In this document: piece by piece, positions 36,804 through 45,417 of the stretch | Layout: each line of letters begins with the position of its first letter | How positions within the stretch are numbered: position 1 is the stretch's first letter | Source of the DNA: an uncultured Bacteroidales bacterium | GTDB taxonomy: Bacteria > Bacteroidota > Bacteroidia > Bacteroidales > Bacteroidaceae | Reading direction: 5' to 3' | Length of the DNA stretch: 64,000 nucleotides | Assembly (NCBI GenBank): GCA_902763885.1 | Contig: CACWTU010000011.1 | Location: 1-64,000 of the forward strand | Made by a program: the position numbers and the translations under genes | Notes under the pieces: model-generated | The model's database searches: none | What the model was told of the DNA's origin: nothing | Seen by the model: the letters and a program-made list of their open reading frames with translations, nothing else

Positions 36804-38021
36804 TTACTGTTTTACAATCCATTGGGCAGCCTTGTTGAGTTCCTCATCAAGTTCGCTGATTACATCCATTGCCTCTTGAACCACTTGGTGGCTATAGATG
36901 TCTACGAATGCACCCTCATTCTGGCAATCCTTCAGTGCCTGAATTGATGCGCTCAGTTTTTCCTGAAGTTTTTCCACATCATTATATTTGTAGTTCTTGA
37001 GTACATTAATAATGGAGTTGCTCTCAGGAGCGGTGGCACCAGCCTTGCCGTAGAGTGAGTACTGAATACTGAGTATGTTGTCAATGAAATCCTGGAATGA
37101 CTTCTTGCTGTACGGTGACTCTATGTAGTTGACATCCTCACCATTGTGGGCATTACCCATCTTTACGTTGGCAACCTCATTGCAGATGTTTGAGCATCCG
37201 GCTACGAGTATTGAGGCCATTGTCTCCTGCCATGTGGCATATGTGCTTCCGGCTTTAGCTGCTCCCAGCATGTTCTCACCGTAAGTCTTGTCGGAACCGG
37301 TCATTGATACAGGTACTTCCAGTTCCTCGCAACGATCCTGCCAAGCCTCAGGAGCATCCGGATTCCATGATACGCTCAGGCGGTAGCAGTTGTCACGAAG
37401 GTCACCAGCCACTGCTGTTGCATAAATCAGTTCCTGTGCTCCGGTTACGGTCTTGCCGTTGAATGCCTCATCATCTTCATTGCCGCGCAGAGCCTCAACA
37501 GTGCGGTTCTGGCCGTTACGGAACAGGATGAACTCAATTCCGTGGAATCCCAGTAACTCGGCACCCAGTTTGGCCGATGCATATGCGATACCGTCCTCAC
37601 CCTCAAGAGATTCAACCTGCTCAGTGTTGCTCAGAGCTGTAGCGAGAGACGGAACATCAAGGGGCCATGTGTCAATGTGCGGGTCAATGCCGAAATCGGT
37701 TGCGGCACCGAACAGAAAAGCCTCTGACTCCTCCCATGACTGACGGGCCTGCAGGAACTTTGCGCAGATGGCGTCAATCTCAACTTGAGTGAGTGCATCT
37801 ACACCCTTTTCAGCCGCAGCGGCAAGAAGCTCATAAAGTTCATTTGACTCTGTAGCCAGATCATTGTAAGTAGTATAAATTACATTTGGCACGTACTGCT
37901 CTACAGCTGCCTTGATGTCATTGTCTAGAGAAACTGTGTTCTCACTTTTCTTGTCGTCGTCTTTGCAGGCAGTGAGTGCTAAAGCTGCTACTGCCATTCC
38001 TAAAATGAACTTGTTCTTCAT
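36804..38021 (-). CDS. Imelysin-family lipoprotein (M75-like)
   Basis: 405 residues, lipobox ALTACK. Imelysin domain with the GxHxxE motif in LLGFHGIEFILF and the RQSWEESEAFLFGAATDFGID segment. Imelysins are outer-surface or periplasmic proteins tied to iron or other metal uptake; a peptidase activity is doubtful in most. The operon context with a porin and a di-haem protein supports a metal-acquisition role (inference). Confidence 0.88.
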   Translation of the reverse strand: MKNKFILGMAVAALALTACKDDDKKSENTVSLDNDIKAAVEQYVPNVIYTTYNDLATESNELYELLAAAAEKGVDALTQVEIDAICAKFLQARQSWEESEAFLFGAATDFGIDPHIDTWPLDVPSLATALSNTEQVESLEGEDGIAYASAKLGAELLGFHGIEFILFRNGQNRTVEALRGNEDDEAFNGKTVTGAQELIYATAVAGDLRDNCYRLSVSWNPDAPEAWQDRCEELEVPVSMTGSDKTYGENMLGAAKAGSTYATWQETMASILVAGCSNICNEVANVKMGNAHNGEDVNYIESPYSKKSFQDFIDNILSIQYSLYGKAGATAPESNSIINVLKNYKYNDVEKLQEKLSASIQALKDCQNEGAFVDIYSHQVVQEAMDVISELDEELNKAAQWIVKQ

Positions 38022-38040
38022 ATTCCTTTTATGTTTTTTG

Positions 38041-39309
38041 TTATTTGAAAAATCCCATGTATGCTATACCTATTGATACAGAAGGCTCGTTGTTGTAATT
38101 ATCCTTACGGAAGCGCTCTGAGAATTCTGCCTTGACAGCAATCTGGGGTATGGGCAGCCAGTTGATGCCTGCCGCAATGCGGTGAACATCGGTAAAGGTG
38201 TAATCCTGCTGGTCAGATGCCGGGATGTAAGAATCATAGTATTCATATCGGCCAAACAGATAGAGCTTGTCCTGAATCTTATCAGTAAGACCAAGCACGT
38301 CATAACCAGCTTCTGCACCGTATGTAATTGCTGATTGACCCACCGGCGTCTTCTTGTAAGGAGCGTTGTTTGATGTCATGTTACGCTTGATGGTGCTTAT
38401 GGTAACGGCGTCATCTACATGACCGTAATCGGCATTACCGCGAATGATAAGGTTGCGGCCCTTGTAACTGAAATCAAAACTGCCTATCCATGTGCTGCCT
38501 TTGATATCCTTGTATCGGGTATCCTTCATGTCATTGGGGAACGAGTTGTGCATGCTGTTTCCGTAATAACCGCTTACGCTAAGGCGCAGGTTCTTTATGG
38601 AACGGTTGTCAATGCGGGCGGCAAAACCGTAGTTGTTAGCCACCTTAAATTCGTAAGGTGATGCGGCACCGTATTTGACAAAGTTGTCACGGTTGAACAT
38701 GAAAGCATCTAGTCCGGCTATTACCTGGAACTCATAACTCCACTTTCCGATTTCACCCCAAAGGCCGATGCCTGTGTCGTGCCATGTGGATGGTAGGATA
38801 GTGGATTCACCCTCAGGGCGATATACCGTAAAGAAGTTGAGAGGCTCATGTGCATTATTAAGAGCACCCACAGGAACCACAAAATGACCTATGCGCAGGT
38901 TGAGCCAAGGCTTGAAAGATTTCTGCAGCCAGAACTGCTCCAGTGCCACCTCGCCGCCTTTCTCAACTTCCTGTTCCCACTCGCCGGCCTCAGTGAACTC
39001 CTTCTCTACCGCGCTTCCCGTACCGGTATGCTCAAACTCAATCTCGCTCTGCATGGACCAGCCGTGACCAAAGTCATACCCAATATAGAGTACTGCATGA
39101 GGTATGTCAAACCTGCCGTGACTGGGGTCATCCTTGTATTTGGTGGGGTTTGAATACCGATACACATTGTCGCTGTAAAAGTTGCGGCTCATGGCAACCT
39201 CACCATAGCCACCTACGCTGAGACGTGTGTCAGAAGCATTTTCCTGAGCCTCAACAGATGCGGAGCAAATTGAGGTCAGAATAAATAATGTATATAAGAG
39301 TCTTTTCAT
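38041..39309 (-). CDS. Outer-membrane porin (OprO/OprP type)
   Basis: 422 residues with a signal peptide and 16- to 18-stranded porin-like alternation, ending ...SIGIAYMGFFK with a terminal aromatic-like signature. DIPHAVLYIGYDFGHGW and WLNLRIGHFVVPVGALNN fit the phosphate-selective porin family. First gene of the leftward operon; a weak -7 box (GACCTTTG, 39331-39338) lies upstream. Confidence 0.8.
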   Translation of the reverse strand: MKRLLYTLFILTSICSASVEAQENASDTRLSVGGYGEVAMSRNFYSDNVYRYSNPTKYKDDPSHGRFDIPHAVLYIGYDFGHGWSMQSEIEFEHTGTGSAVEKEFTEAGEWEQEVEKGGEVALEQFWLQKSFKPWLNLRIGHFVVPVGALNNAHEPLNFFTVYRPEGESTILPSTWHDTGIGLWGEIGKWSYEFQVIAGLDAFMFNRDNFVKYGAASPYEFKVANNYGFAARIDNRSIKNLRLSVSGYYGNSMHNSFPNDMKDTRYKDIKGSTWIGSFDFSYKGRNLIIRGNADYGHVDDAVTISTIKRNMTSNNAPYKKTPVGQSAITYGAEAGYDVLGLTDKIQDKLYLFGRYEYYDSYIPASDQQDYTFTDVHRIAAGINWLPIPQIAVKAEFSERFRKDNYNNEPSVSIGIAYMGFFK

Positions 39310-39330
39310 CGCAGTTCTTTTTTACCGATG

Positions 39331-39338
39331 CAAAGGTC
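39331..39338 (-). promoter_or_regulatory. Weak -7 box upstream of the porin operon
   Basis: GACCTTTG on the minus strand; the first base of TAnnTTTG is changed. The same GACCTTTG form precedes the TonB receptor at 49821-49828. Confidence 0.35.
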
Positions 39339-39479
39339 TTTGTTTGGCTGTGCTGTGGCAATACTCATTTATGATGATAGAAACTGCAGAACATTTTGTC
39401 TATCCCTGTAAATAGTTGACTCGTAAAAATGCAACGTTTTTGCAACGCTTAATTCTTGTATGAGAGCTTACTGGGGTAA

Positions 39480-39487
39480 TATCTTTG
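39480..39487 (+). promoter_or_regulatory. -7 promoter box for the lipoprotein at 39509
   Basis: TATCTTTG, 21 bases before the ATG. Confidence 0.5.
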
Positions 39488-39508
39488 CTGCAGAAATAGA
39501 TTTGCTAT

Positions 39509-40507
39509 ATGAAAACAGTTGCTTCATTTATAAAAGCGTTATTGGTTCTGCTTATCCCGGTTGTGGTATGCCAATGCTCGGGTAAATATAATCTCGTTGA
39601 TTATAAGGAGTATGTTAATGGTAGACTTGATGAACATATATCATACAATTATAATGGAGCCGGTGAACTTAAAAGCAAGACGCGGTTTAGTTTTGGGCAT
39701 CAGAATACATTGACATTGTATGATGTGAAAATTTATGAGACTGGCATTGATACCATTGAAACTACTTATGAGATTTTTGTCAGGGATAGCACTGATTATG
39801 ATCATTTGGCTTACAAGTATGTAAATTCATACTCTCTTGATGGAATCAAACGTTCATCTACCTATTATTGGATCAAGGATGGCCAATGGATAGAAGATAC
39901 TCACATGTTTTATGATGATAAGGGTAGGAAGATTGAAAGTAATTGGGAGGATAAGGAGATCCATTATATCTACTATGATTCGCTGGGCAGATGCATTGGA
40001 GCAAGGACAATAATAAATGGTGATACTCCTGAAGATGGTTATTGTCGCACAGATACTGTCATTTTCTCTAAAGAGGGAAGTTTGGCTACCAAGACAGAAA
40101 GCACACACTATCATATGGGCAGTATCCAGGGGAGCAAATTTGTGTATCTGTATGAGATTGATAAACAAGGAAGAATAATATCCTACAGCTATCCTCCTTC
40201 TTTACAAAAAACGACATATCTGTATGACCGCAAGGGACGCTTGAAACGTGAAACTGAATACATTCAATATGATTCTGTATCAACACCCACAAAAAGGACA
40301 GAGACTGTAAACCGATATCTGTTAGGTTATAAAATCTGGAGTGTGAAGTATCATTATGAACGCGATTGGGGCAAATCTGTGGCTCTTTTTACTGTTTACA
40401 AATATGATTTCCGTCACAAGCTTTTGCTTGAGGAAAAGATGTACGATGACATCTTTGACAAGAAACTGCTGGGACGTAAAATATGGACTTATGAGAAAGC
40501 TAAATGA
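39509..40507 (+). CDS. Secreted protein of unknown function with RHS-like strand repeats
   Basis: 332 residues with a signal peptide and a Cys at about residue 25 (CQCSG), so possibly a lipoprotein. Many short strand motifs of the form 'YDDKGRxI' (ISYNYNGAGELKSKT, MFYDDKGRKIESNW, YDSLGRCIGA, IDKQGRIISYSY) resemble YD-type repeats. No enzyme motif is seen. Three secreted-protein genes follow one another here (39509, 40527, 41394) and may be co-transcribed. Confidence 0.7.
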   Translation: MKTVASFIKALLVLLIPVVVCQCSGKYNLVDYKEYVNGRLDEHISYNYNGAGELKSKTRFSFGHQNTLTLYDVKIYETGIDTIETTYEIFVRDSTDYDHLAYKYVNSYSLDGIKRSSTYYWIKDGQWIEDTHMFYDDKGRKIESNWEDKEIHYIYYDSLGRCIGARTIINGDTPEDGYCRTDTVIFSKEGSLATKTESTHYHMGSIQGSKFVYLYEIDKQGRIISYSYPPSLQKTTYLYDRKGRLKRETEYIQYDSVSTPTKRTETVNRYLLGYKIWSVKYHYERDWGKSVALFTVYKYDFRHKLLLEEKMYDDIFDKKLLGRKIWTYEKAK

Positions 40508-40526
40508 CTCAAAAACAATATTGCAT

Positions 40527-41333
40527 ATGAAGATTTCAAGAATCCTTTCTTTTGTGTTGATGCTGGCAATCCAGACATCGGCAGTAACTGTGTTTGCCCA
40601 AAAGGCCGGTGATATAATAACCGGTGTAGTTAGTGATAATGAAGGCCCTATGATGATGGCGAACGTAACAGAACGTGATCAGGACGACGGTATTGTTGCA
40701 CATGCTATTACAGATAAGGATGGTGTATTCGCCTTTAAACTGGTCAATCCCAAGGATAGGCTCAATATCACTTATGTAGGTTATGAAACGGTCGATATCC
40801 CATTTGACAAACTCCATTTTGATATTAAGATGAAAGTAAATATGGGTAAACTCATTGGCACAAAAGAGGTTTATCCACGTGACCGTGGAATTGTAGGAAA
40901 CAAGACGGATTATCTGGAAAAGTTAAAGCAATATGCTCCGGATGATTTTGTTTGCGGGTATATCATGCGGAATGCATGGAATAAGAATCTTTGGGGTATA
41001 TTCATTGTAAAGGATGGAGATAATTATAACCTGGTTTATAAGGAGGCCGATAAATCAGAGATAAGAAGCATAAAGGCCGATCTGGCAAAAGATCTGGAGG
41101 CATCGGTCAACAAAAAGATAGCCGATATTGAGTATGCTGTGAACAATCCTGTTATTGTAGATGTTTATGACGGAGGACTTCCTGTAGTGGATATCCTTTA
41201 TGATGGTGATATAGCCTTTGCCATCACTCCCGATAAGGCTGCTCATTTCTGGGCTGAGGGTTTCAAGTATTTGGGAATAAATGACGATATCTGGCAGCAA
41301 GAAATTGATAAAATCAAGAATGAGAAAGAATAA
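40527..41333 (+). CDS. Secreted carboxypeptidase-regulatory-like domain protein
   Basis: 268 residues, start at ATG 40527 (the frame is open further upstream inside the previous gene but lacks signal-peptide character there). A signal peptide ends near VTVFAQ; a carboxypeptidase-regulatory-like domain (GDIITGVVSDNEGPMMMANV, ITDKDGVFAFKLVNPKDRL) and an unknown C-terminal domain (about 140-268, including FVCGYIMRNAWNKNLWG) follow. It is paralogous to the next gene over the N-terminal two thirds. Confidence 0.7.
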   Translation: MKISRILSFVLMLAIQTSAVTVFAQKAGDIITGVVSDNEGPMMMANVTERDQDDGIVAHAITDKDGVFAFKLVNPKDRLNITYVGYETVDIPFDKLHFDIKMKVNMGKLIGTKEVYPRDRGIVGNKTDYLEKLKQYAPDDFVCGYIMRNAWNKNLWGIFIVKDGDNYNLVYKEADKSEIRSIKADLAKDLEASVNKKIADIEYAVNNPVIVDVYDGGLPVVDILYDGDIAFAITPDKAAHFWAEGFKYLGINDDIWQQEIDKIKNEKE

Positions 41334-41393
41334 AAGACGTATTTCTTACAGTTTTCAGTTTAGATGACAGATAACCGACAAATCAAATGCATT

Positions 41394-42698
41394 ATGAGAA
41401 ATAAGGTTCTATTGCTTGCATTGACATCAATAATGATGTCGCTCTGCATTCCAATCTGTGCACAACAATCCCAGAGTGCCCTGAAGGCGGGTGATATATT
41501 TACCGGAACTGTTACGGGACGTTTTGGCCCGTTGGCCGGTGTCAATATAAGGGAATATGGTGATGATGGATATATTATCAATATTGAAGTGGCTGATTCT
41601 TTAGGGCGCTTTTCAATGCAGATAAACAATCCGGAGCACAGGTTTACGGTTTTTACTTTTCTTTATGAGGAGTTGGAAATAATCCCCTCAAAAGACCATA
41701 TAGAGATCAAACTGGAGCCGGCACGCCCCAAATCCGGCAAGATGGTTCCCGCCGATGGTGCAGGAGGAAATTTCATTAAAGCGGACAACAATTACGTGTT
41801 GCGTCAGCCCGTTATCCCTAAAGAGTTTATTTGCGGATATGCTGTACAACCTATCTATTTCTCAGAACAAAGGAGTTGGTATGGCGTGTTCCTGCATAAA
41901 GATGACAAAGGCTACATGGTGGTGCTTCATTACTGCGGCGGAGGTTGTGCCGATACCATACGCATTGATGATAAATTGGCTGAAAGACTCTCCGGATCAG
42001 TTGAACTGGCTATAGACAGGGCTCCAAGCGAGCAGTTTCAGGAGGATAATGGTGTCGTAGTTGTTCATCTCCACGAAGGAAGTAATGTATATGCCGTAAT
42101 GCCCGGCAAAACGGCCGTCATCTGGCGTGATGAGATACCGGACAGAGTATGGAACAGACTGTATCATCAGTTTGGCAAGAACCTTGGGTTCAAACAGGTT
42201 GAGAGCAAGTGGATAGGTAGTTATGATTATCCTGACGGAACGCATATTACGTACCCCCGTTTTTATGATGACGGACATGCTTTGACATCATATGTAAACC
42301 GATTGAGATATCGTTATGATGTGGAAACCGATCAGGCTGTTGTGGAACGTAGCGGCAGTCTGCCATCTGGTGATTTGGTCATAGAGTCCAGCATCACTGT
42401 AGAGCGTAAAGTTTGGCCAGTTACTTCAATTGATGCTGGCGCGTTGGATAACTGCACTAGTGTTACATCGGTCTCAATCCCGAGTAGCATAACATCGATA
42501 GGAGAACTGGCATTCAGGTACTGCGAGTTGGATTCCGTCAAATTAGCTTCAGTGAACCCGATAGCCTGTCCCGAGAATGCATTTGATGAGTCTGTCTATG
42601 AGAACGCCGTGCTGATTGTTCCCAAAGGCTGGAAACAGAGAAAGGCCGCAAAGGTAGGTCCTGCCTGGCGCAGATTCAAGAACATCAGATACTATTAG
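41394..42698 (+). CDS. Secreted protein: regulatory-like domain plus leucine-rich BspA-type repeats
   Basis: 434 residues from ATG 41394 (MRNKVLLLA). Signal peptide ending ICAQQ, a regulatory-like domain (GDIFTGTVTGRFGPLAGVNI, DSLGRFSMQINNP), a segment shared with the previous protein (FICGYAVQPIYF) and a short BspA-like leucine-rich part (SIDAGALDNCTSVTSVSIPS, ITSIGELAFRYCELDS). The BspA part suggests surface binding. It ends just before palindrome copy 3. Confidence 0.75.
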   Translation: MRNKVLLLALTSIMMSLCIPICAQQSQSALKAGDIFTGTVTGRFGPLAGVNIREYGDDGYIINIEVADSLGRFSMQINNPEHRFTVFTFLYEELEIIPSKDHIEIKLEPARPKSGKMVPADGAGGNFIKADNNYVLRQPVIPKEFICGYAVQPIYFSEQRSWYGVFLHKDDKGYMVVLHYCGGGCADTIRIDDKLAERLSGSVELAIDRAPSEQFQEDNGVVVVHLHEGSNVYAVMPGKTAVIWRDEIPDRVWNRLYHQFGKNLGFKQVESKWIGSYDYPDGTHITYPRFYDDGHALTSYVNRLRYRYDVETDQAVVERSGSLPSGDLVIESSITVERKVWPVTSIDAGALDNCTSVTSVSIPSSITSIGELAFRYCELDSVKLASVNPIACPENAFDESVYENAVLIVPKGWKQRKAAKVGPAWRRFKNIRYY

Positions 42699-42740
42699 AA
42701 AAATGTGAAAAAGGGGACTGTCCCCTTTTCCACATTTTTC
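42699..42740. repeat. GGGGACAGTCCCC-type palindrome, copy 3
   Basis: The core GGGGACTGTCCCC sits between arms AAAAATGTGAAAAA and TTTTCCACATTTTT, in the gap between two convergent genes. Confidence 0.85.
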
Positions 42741-42741
42741 T

Positions 42742-43308
42742 TTATTTGAATGATTCAAGCTGCTTTTTCATTGTACGTTCTGCGAGCCTTATTGCCAGTA
42801 GGGCAACGGGTAGGGTGATGATCAGTACAACGATCAGCATGGGGATGTTCTCAATTACCGGAATCATAAGCTGGTCATAGCCGGCAGGCATCTCCTCTAC
42901 AGCTGCGGCAAGGGAGCCTTGGGTATCGGTCCACCAGTGGGCGGTGTAGGCAAAGAAGGTGTAGCTGAAGGGCAGGAAACTCAGACGGATGCCCTTAAGG
43001 GTGTCATATCCTTGGCGGCATCTGATTATCTCAGAGAGTGCTGAAAGGATGATGAAGCCTACAACGAGTGCCCAATCGGCCTCTCCAGCAATAAGGAGAA
43101 GGAGCAGCAGGACTCCGTTCAGTGCGGTTGCAACGCCGAAACTGCGGACAAAGGTTGATGTGTAGAGATAGATGAATGCAAACAGAAGCGGCAGCAGCGC
43201 ACCGACATAGGCGTAGCACATAGGATGAATCAATCCTGTTAAAGAACCGAGTACAAACGCGGCAAGATAGGCAAATGCCATAAGCAAGACTTTGAAAACT
43301 GGTTTCAT
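42742..43308 (-). CDS. Membrane protein, MptD/Trep_Strep-type (putative ECF S-component)
   Basis: 188 residues with five to six membrane helices. The layout (small helical membrane protein with LIHPMCYAYVGALLPLL and ALSEIIRCRQGYDTLKG between helices, and TYTFFAYTAHWW-like segment) resembles MptD-family proteins, which are proposed S-components of ECF transporters. No energising subunits are nearby. Promoter TACTTTTG at 43338-43345. Confidence 0.6.
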   Translation of the reverse strand: MKPVFKVLLMAFAYLAAFVLGSLTGLIHPMCYAYVGALLPLLFAFIYLYTSTFVRSFGVATALNGVLLLLLLIAGEADWALVVGFIILSALSEIIRCRQGYDTLKGIRLSFLPFSYTFFAYTAHWWTDTQGSLAAAVEEMPAGYDQLMIPVIENIPMLIVVLIITLPVALLAIRLAERTMKKQLESFK

Positions 43309-43337
43309 ACTTTTATCAATTAATGGTTTAACTGACG

Positions 43338-43345
43338 CAAAAGTA
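43338..43345 (-). promoter_or_regulatory. -7 promoter box for the MptD-like protein
   Basis: TACTTTTG on the minus strand, 29 bases before the ATG. Confidence 0.5.
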
Positions 43346-43395
43346 CTCCGGCCTCAAAGCCCGCACAATCACTAAAAGTGAGGATTTCACCCACA

Positions 43396-43492
43396 GGGGG
43401 CACAAAGGGGACGGTTCTTTTTGTGCCCCTGTTTAGAACACCTTCTAGAGCAATAATTAGGGGCACAAAAAGAACCGTCCCCTTTGTGCCCC
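43396..43492. repeat. Palindromic repeat, inverted pair, copies 4a and 4b
   Basis: Two 33-bp copies (43396-43429 and 43460-43492) are perfect reverse complements of each other across a 30-base spacer. The core is changed from the other copies (GGGGACGGTTCTTTTTG) and the arms are GGGGCACAAA/TTTGTGCCCC. It lies just upstream of the promoter of the DUF4250 gene. Confidence 0.85.
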
Positions 43493-43511
43493 TCCGTTTG
43501 TGCCCTTTTCG

Positions 43512-43519
43512 TACCTTTG
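43512..43519 (+). promoter_or_regulatory. -7 promoter box for the DUF4250 gene
   Basis: TACCTTTG, 18 bases before the ATG at 43538; the palindrome pair 4a/4b ends 20 bases upstream. Confidence 0.6.
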
Positions 43520-43537
43520 CGGCAGATTAAATGAGAT

Positions 43538-43735
43538 ATGGAATACCTACCTAAAGATCCCGGGATGTTAGTATCAGCAGTGAATATGCTGCTTAGAGAT
43601 GAGGAGTTTGATACATTGGAGTCACTGTGCTGCTACTTTGATAAGGAGCCGGAAGAGATAAAGAACTATCTGCAGGAACAAGGTTTTGTCTATGATGAGG
43701 AGCAGAAGCAGTTCCGCCCTATAGGATATAAATAA
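43538..43735 (+). CDS. Small DUF4250-domain protein
   Basis: 65 residues. It begins MEYLPKDPGMLVSAVNMLLRD and continues with a helix-turn-helix-like part (FDKEPEEIKNYLQEQGFVY); both are characteristic of DUF4250. The function is unknown; the fold suggests a small nucleic-acid or protein-binding role. Monocistronic, convergent with the next hydrolase. Confidence 0.85.
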   Translation: MEYLPKDPGMLVSAVNMLLRDEEFDTLESLCCYFDKEPEEIKNYLQEQGFVYDEEQKQFRPIGYK

Positions 43736-43738
43736 GCA

Positions 43739-44419
43739 TTAGGAGTTTAAGAACTCCAGCACAGCCCGGTTGAATGTTTCCGGGTTTTTGTTTGCAATGA
43801 AGTGATTCCCTTTGATAAGAACTAATTGCGAGTTTGGTATGCTTTGAGCTATCAGGCGGGTATGTGCATCCTTTATCATATCATTGGTGCCTGCTATGAC
43901 AAGGGTCTTTGCCTTTATGGCCGATAATTCCGCGGGCAGAACATTGGGATCATTCACCATAAGCCCAAGCATATCGGCATTCTGCTTAGCTTCAGGGCTT
44001 TTACGGGCAAACATCCTGGCAATCTTATATCCAATCTCTATCGGGATTTGTGTGGAAGGCTTTACACCTTTGGCATTAAGATTAGCACCATTAAGAATCA
44101 GGCGGTTCACGCAATCCGGATACTTGATTGCAAATACCATAGCTATGTTTCCGCCATCAGAGAATCCAAGCAGATGTGCTTTATCTATGTGGTGGGCATC
44201 CATAAACGCCAGAAGGTCATCGGCAAACTGGCGTATGGTGAACGGAGCGCTGCCACGCGGCGTTTTTCCGTGCCCGCGGGTATCCAAAGCATACACATGA
44301 TAATATCGGGCAAACTCATCAATCTGTCCTTTGAAATAGTCACAGTTCTCACCGTTCCCATGTAACAGAATCAACGGCTCACCCTGGCCCTTCTCTATGT
44401 AGTAATGCTCAATATCCAT
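43739..44419 (-). CDS. Alpha/beta hydrolase
   Basis: 226 residues from ATG 44419 (MDIEHYYIEKGQGEPL). Motifs: LILLHGNGENCDYF (oxyanion hole), ALDTRGHGKTPRG, LLGFSDGGNIAM (nucleophile serine), and a C-terminal KGNHFIANK histidine. The ATG overlaps the stop of the upstream gene by 1 base (TAATG). Substrate unknown. Confidence 0.88.
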   Translation of the reverse strand: MDIEHYYIEKGQGEPLILLHGNGENCDYFKGQIDEFARYYHVYALDTRGHGKTPRGSAPFTIRQFADDLLAFMDAHHIDKAHLLGFSDGGNIAMVFAIKYPDCVNRLILNGANLNAKGVKPSTQIPIEIGYKIARMFARKSPEAKQNADMLGLMVNDPNVLPAELSAIKAKTLVIAGTNDMIKDAHTRLIAQSIPNSQLVLIKGNHFIANKNPETFNRAVLEFLNS

Positions 44420-45348
44420 TATTGTTTCTTGCGCCACTCTGCGGCTCTTACGTTGATGTTCTTTTGGAGGCATTCGCTGTAGAGCCAGGGCTCGCAGCTG
44501 TGAATATCGCCTACGTTGATGAAGTTCTTGTATGGATGGTATTCTGATCCGCTGTAGCCGCTCACCACAAGGACGTGATATTCCGGTGATAGAGTAACTG
44601 TTATGGTATCATGCAGTATTGCAGGTGTGGCATCGGTACGCCAGTTGACAGGGTTGATACCCATGCATGTGGCTGCAATGACAGGCTGAATGTACTTAAT
44701 ATCCTTAACCGTGTTGTAGCAGATGGTTACACCTGTATCAGTCTCACCCTTAGCCGCCTTGATATGACGGGTCTGCAATGTGTCATCGGGAGTAACTTTA
44801 TAACCTAGCACGTATGCTGCAGCAAGCTGGCTGTAAGTATCATCATCAATGTGCTTGAGCAGTTCCACAACTGCCAGGCCGCCTTGGCTGAATCCGGCAA
44901 TAATGAGCGGGCGCGTCTTGTCCCGCTGTGCCTGGAAGTGGTCAAAGGCTGTGCAGACATCGGCCATAGCAAGACGGGTGCGGTTACGGATACTGTCCTC
45001 ATTGAGCAACATGAAAGCATCTATAGTGGCATGACGGTAGTACGGAGCATAGAAACGGTTGCCAGGTGACATATATGCTGCAATCTTGTTCATCTCAATG
45101 GCCATACGCTCCCGATGCTTGGGGCTCCAAACATCGGCGTAGTGGCTGGTACGTCCGTCAGCATCCTGCCAATCCTCCTCCCACGTGGAGACCACATAGA
45201 ATATGTCAGCACCTGTTCCATCCGGATCACCATCCTCTGTTATCCACATGGTGTCATCCTCATAGTCAGGTGCCTCAGGAATAAACGTAGTGTTATTGGT
45301 GCAGCAAACCAGAATGCCTGCAATGAATGACAGCAATACTTTTCTCAT
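44419..45348 (-). CDS. DUF3089 lipase-like lipoprotein
   Basis: 309 residues, lipoprotein signal (LVCCTNN). DUF3089 alpha/beta-hydrolase layout: DIFYVVSTWEED, YAPYYRHATIDAF and the nucleophile motif IIAGFSQGGLAVVEL. Family members are poorly characterised lipase-like enzymes. First gene of a two-gene hydrolase operon. The promoter TACCTTTG (45368-45375) lies directly against palindrome copy 5. Confidence 0.8.
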   Translation of the reverse strand: MRKVLLSFIAGILVCCTNNTTFIPEAPDYEDDTMWITEDGDPDGTGADIFYVVSTWEEDWQDADGRTSHYADVWSPKHRERMAIEMNKIAAYMSPGNRFYAPYYRHATIDAFMLLNEDSIRNRTRLAMADVCTAFDHFQAQRDKTRPLIIAGFSQGGLAVVELLKHIDDDTYSQLAAAYVLGYKVTPDDTLQTRHIKAAKGETDTGVTICYNTVKDIKYIQPVIAATCMGINPVNWRTDATPAILHDTITVTLSPEYHVLVVSGYSGSEYHPYKNFINVGDIHSCEPWLYSECLQKNINVRAAEWRKKQ

Positions 45349-45367
45349 AAATACTAAATTGCTGTTG

Positions 45368-45375
45368 CAAAGGTA
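45368..45375 (-). promoter_or_regulatory. -7 promoter box for the DUF3089 hydrolase operon
   Basis: TACCTTTG on the minus strand; palindrome copy 5 begins 2 bases upstream of it, where the spacer and -33 would be. Confidence 0.6.
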
Positions 45376-45376
45376 C

Positions 45377-45417
45377 AAAAATGGCACATTGGGGACAGTC
45401 CCTACTGTGCCATTTTT
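45377..45417. repeat. GGGGACAGTCCCC-type palindrome, copy 5
   Basis: The core is GGGGACAGTCCC with arms AAAAATGGCACA and TGTGCCATTTTT. Read on the minus strand it supplies the last four codons (Lys-Met-Ala-Gln) and the TAG stop of the RhuM-type gene. Confidence 0.88.

Noticed and set aside
43396-43492. Copies 4a/4b as simple terminators of a neighbouring gene
   Set aside because: They lie between two divergent promoters, upstream of both genes, so they end neither transcript.
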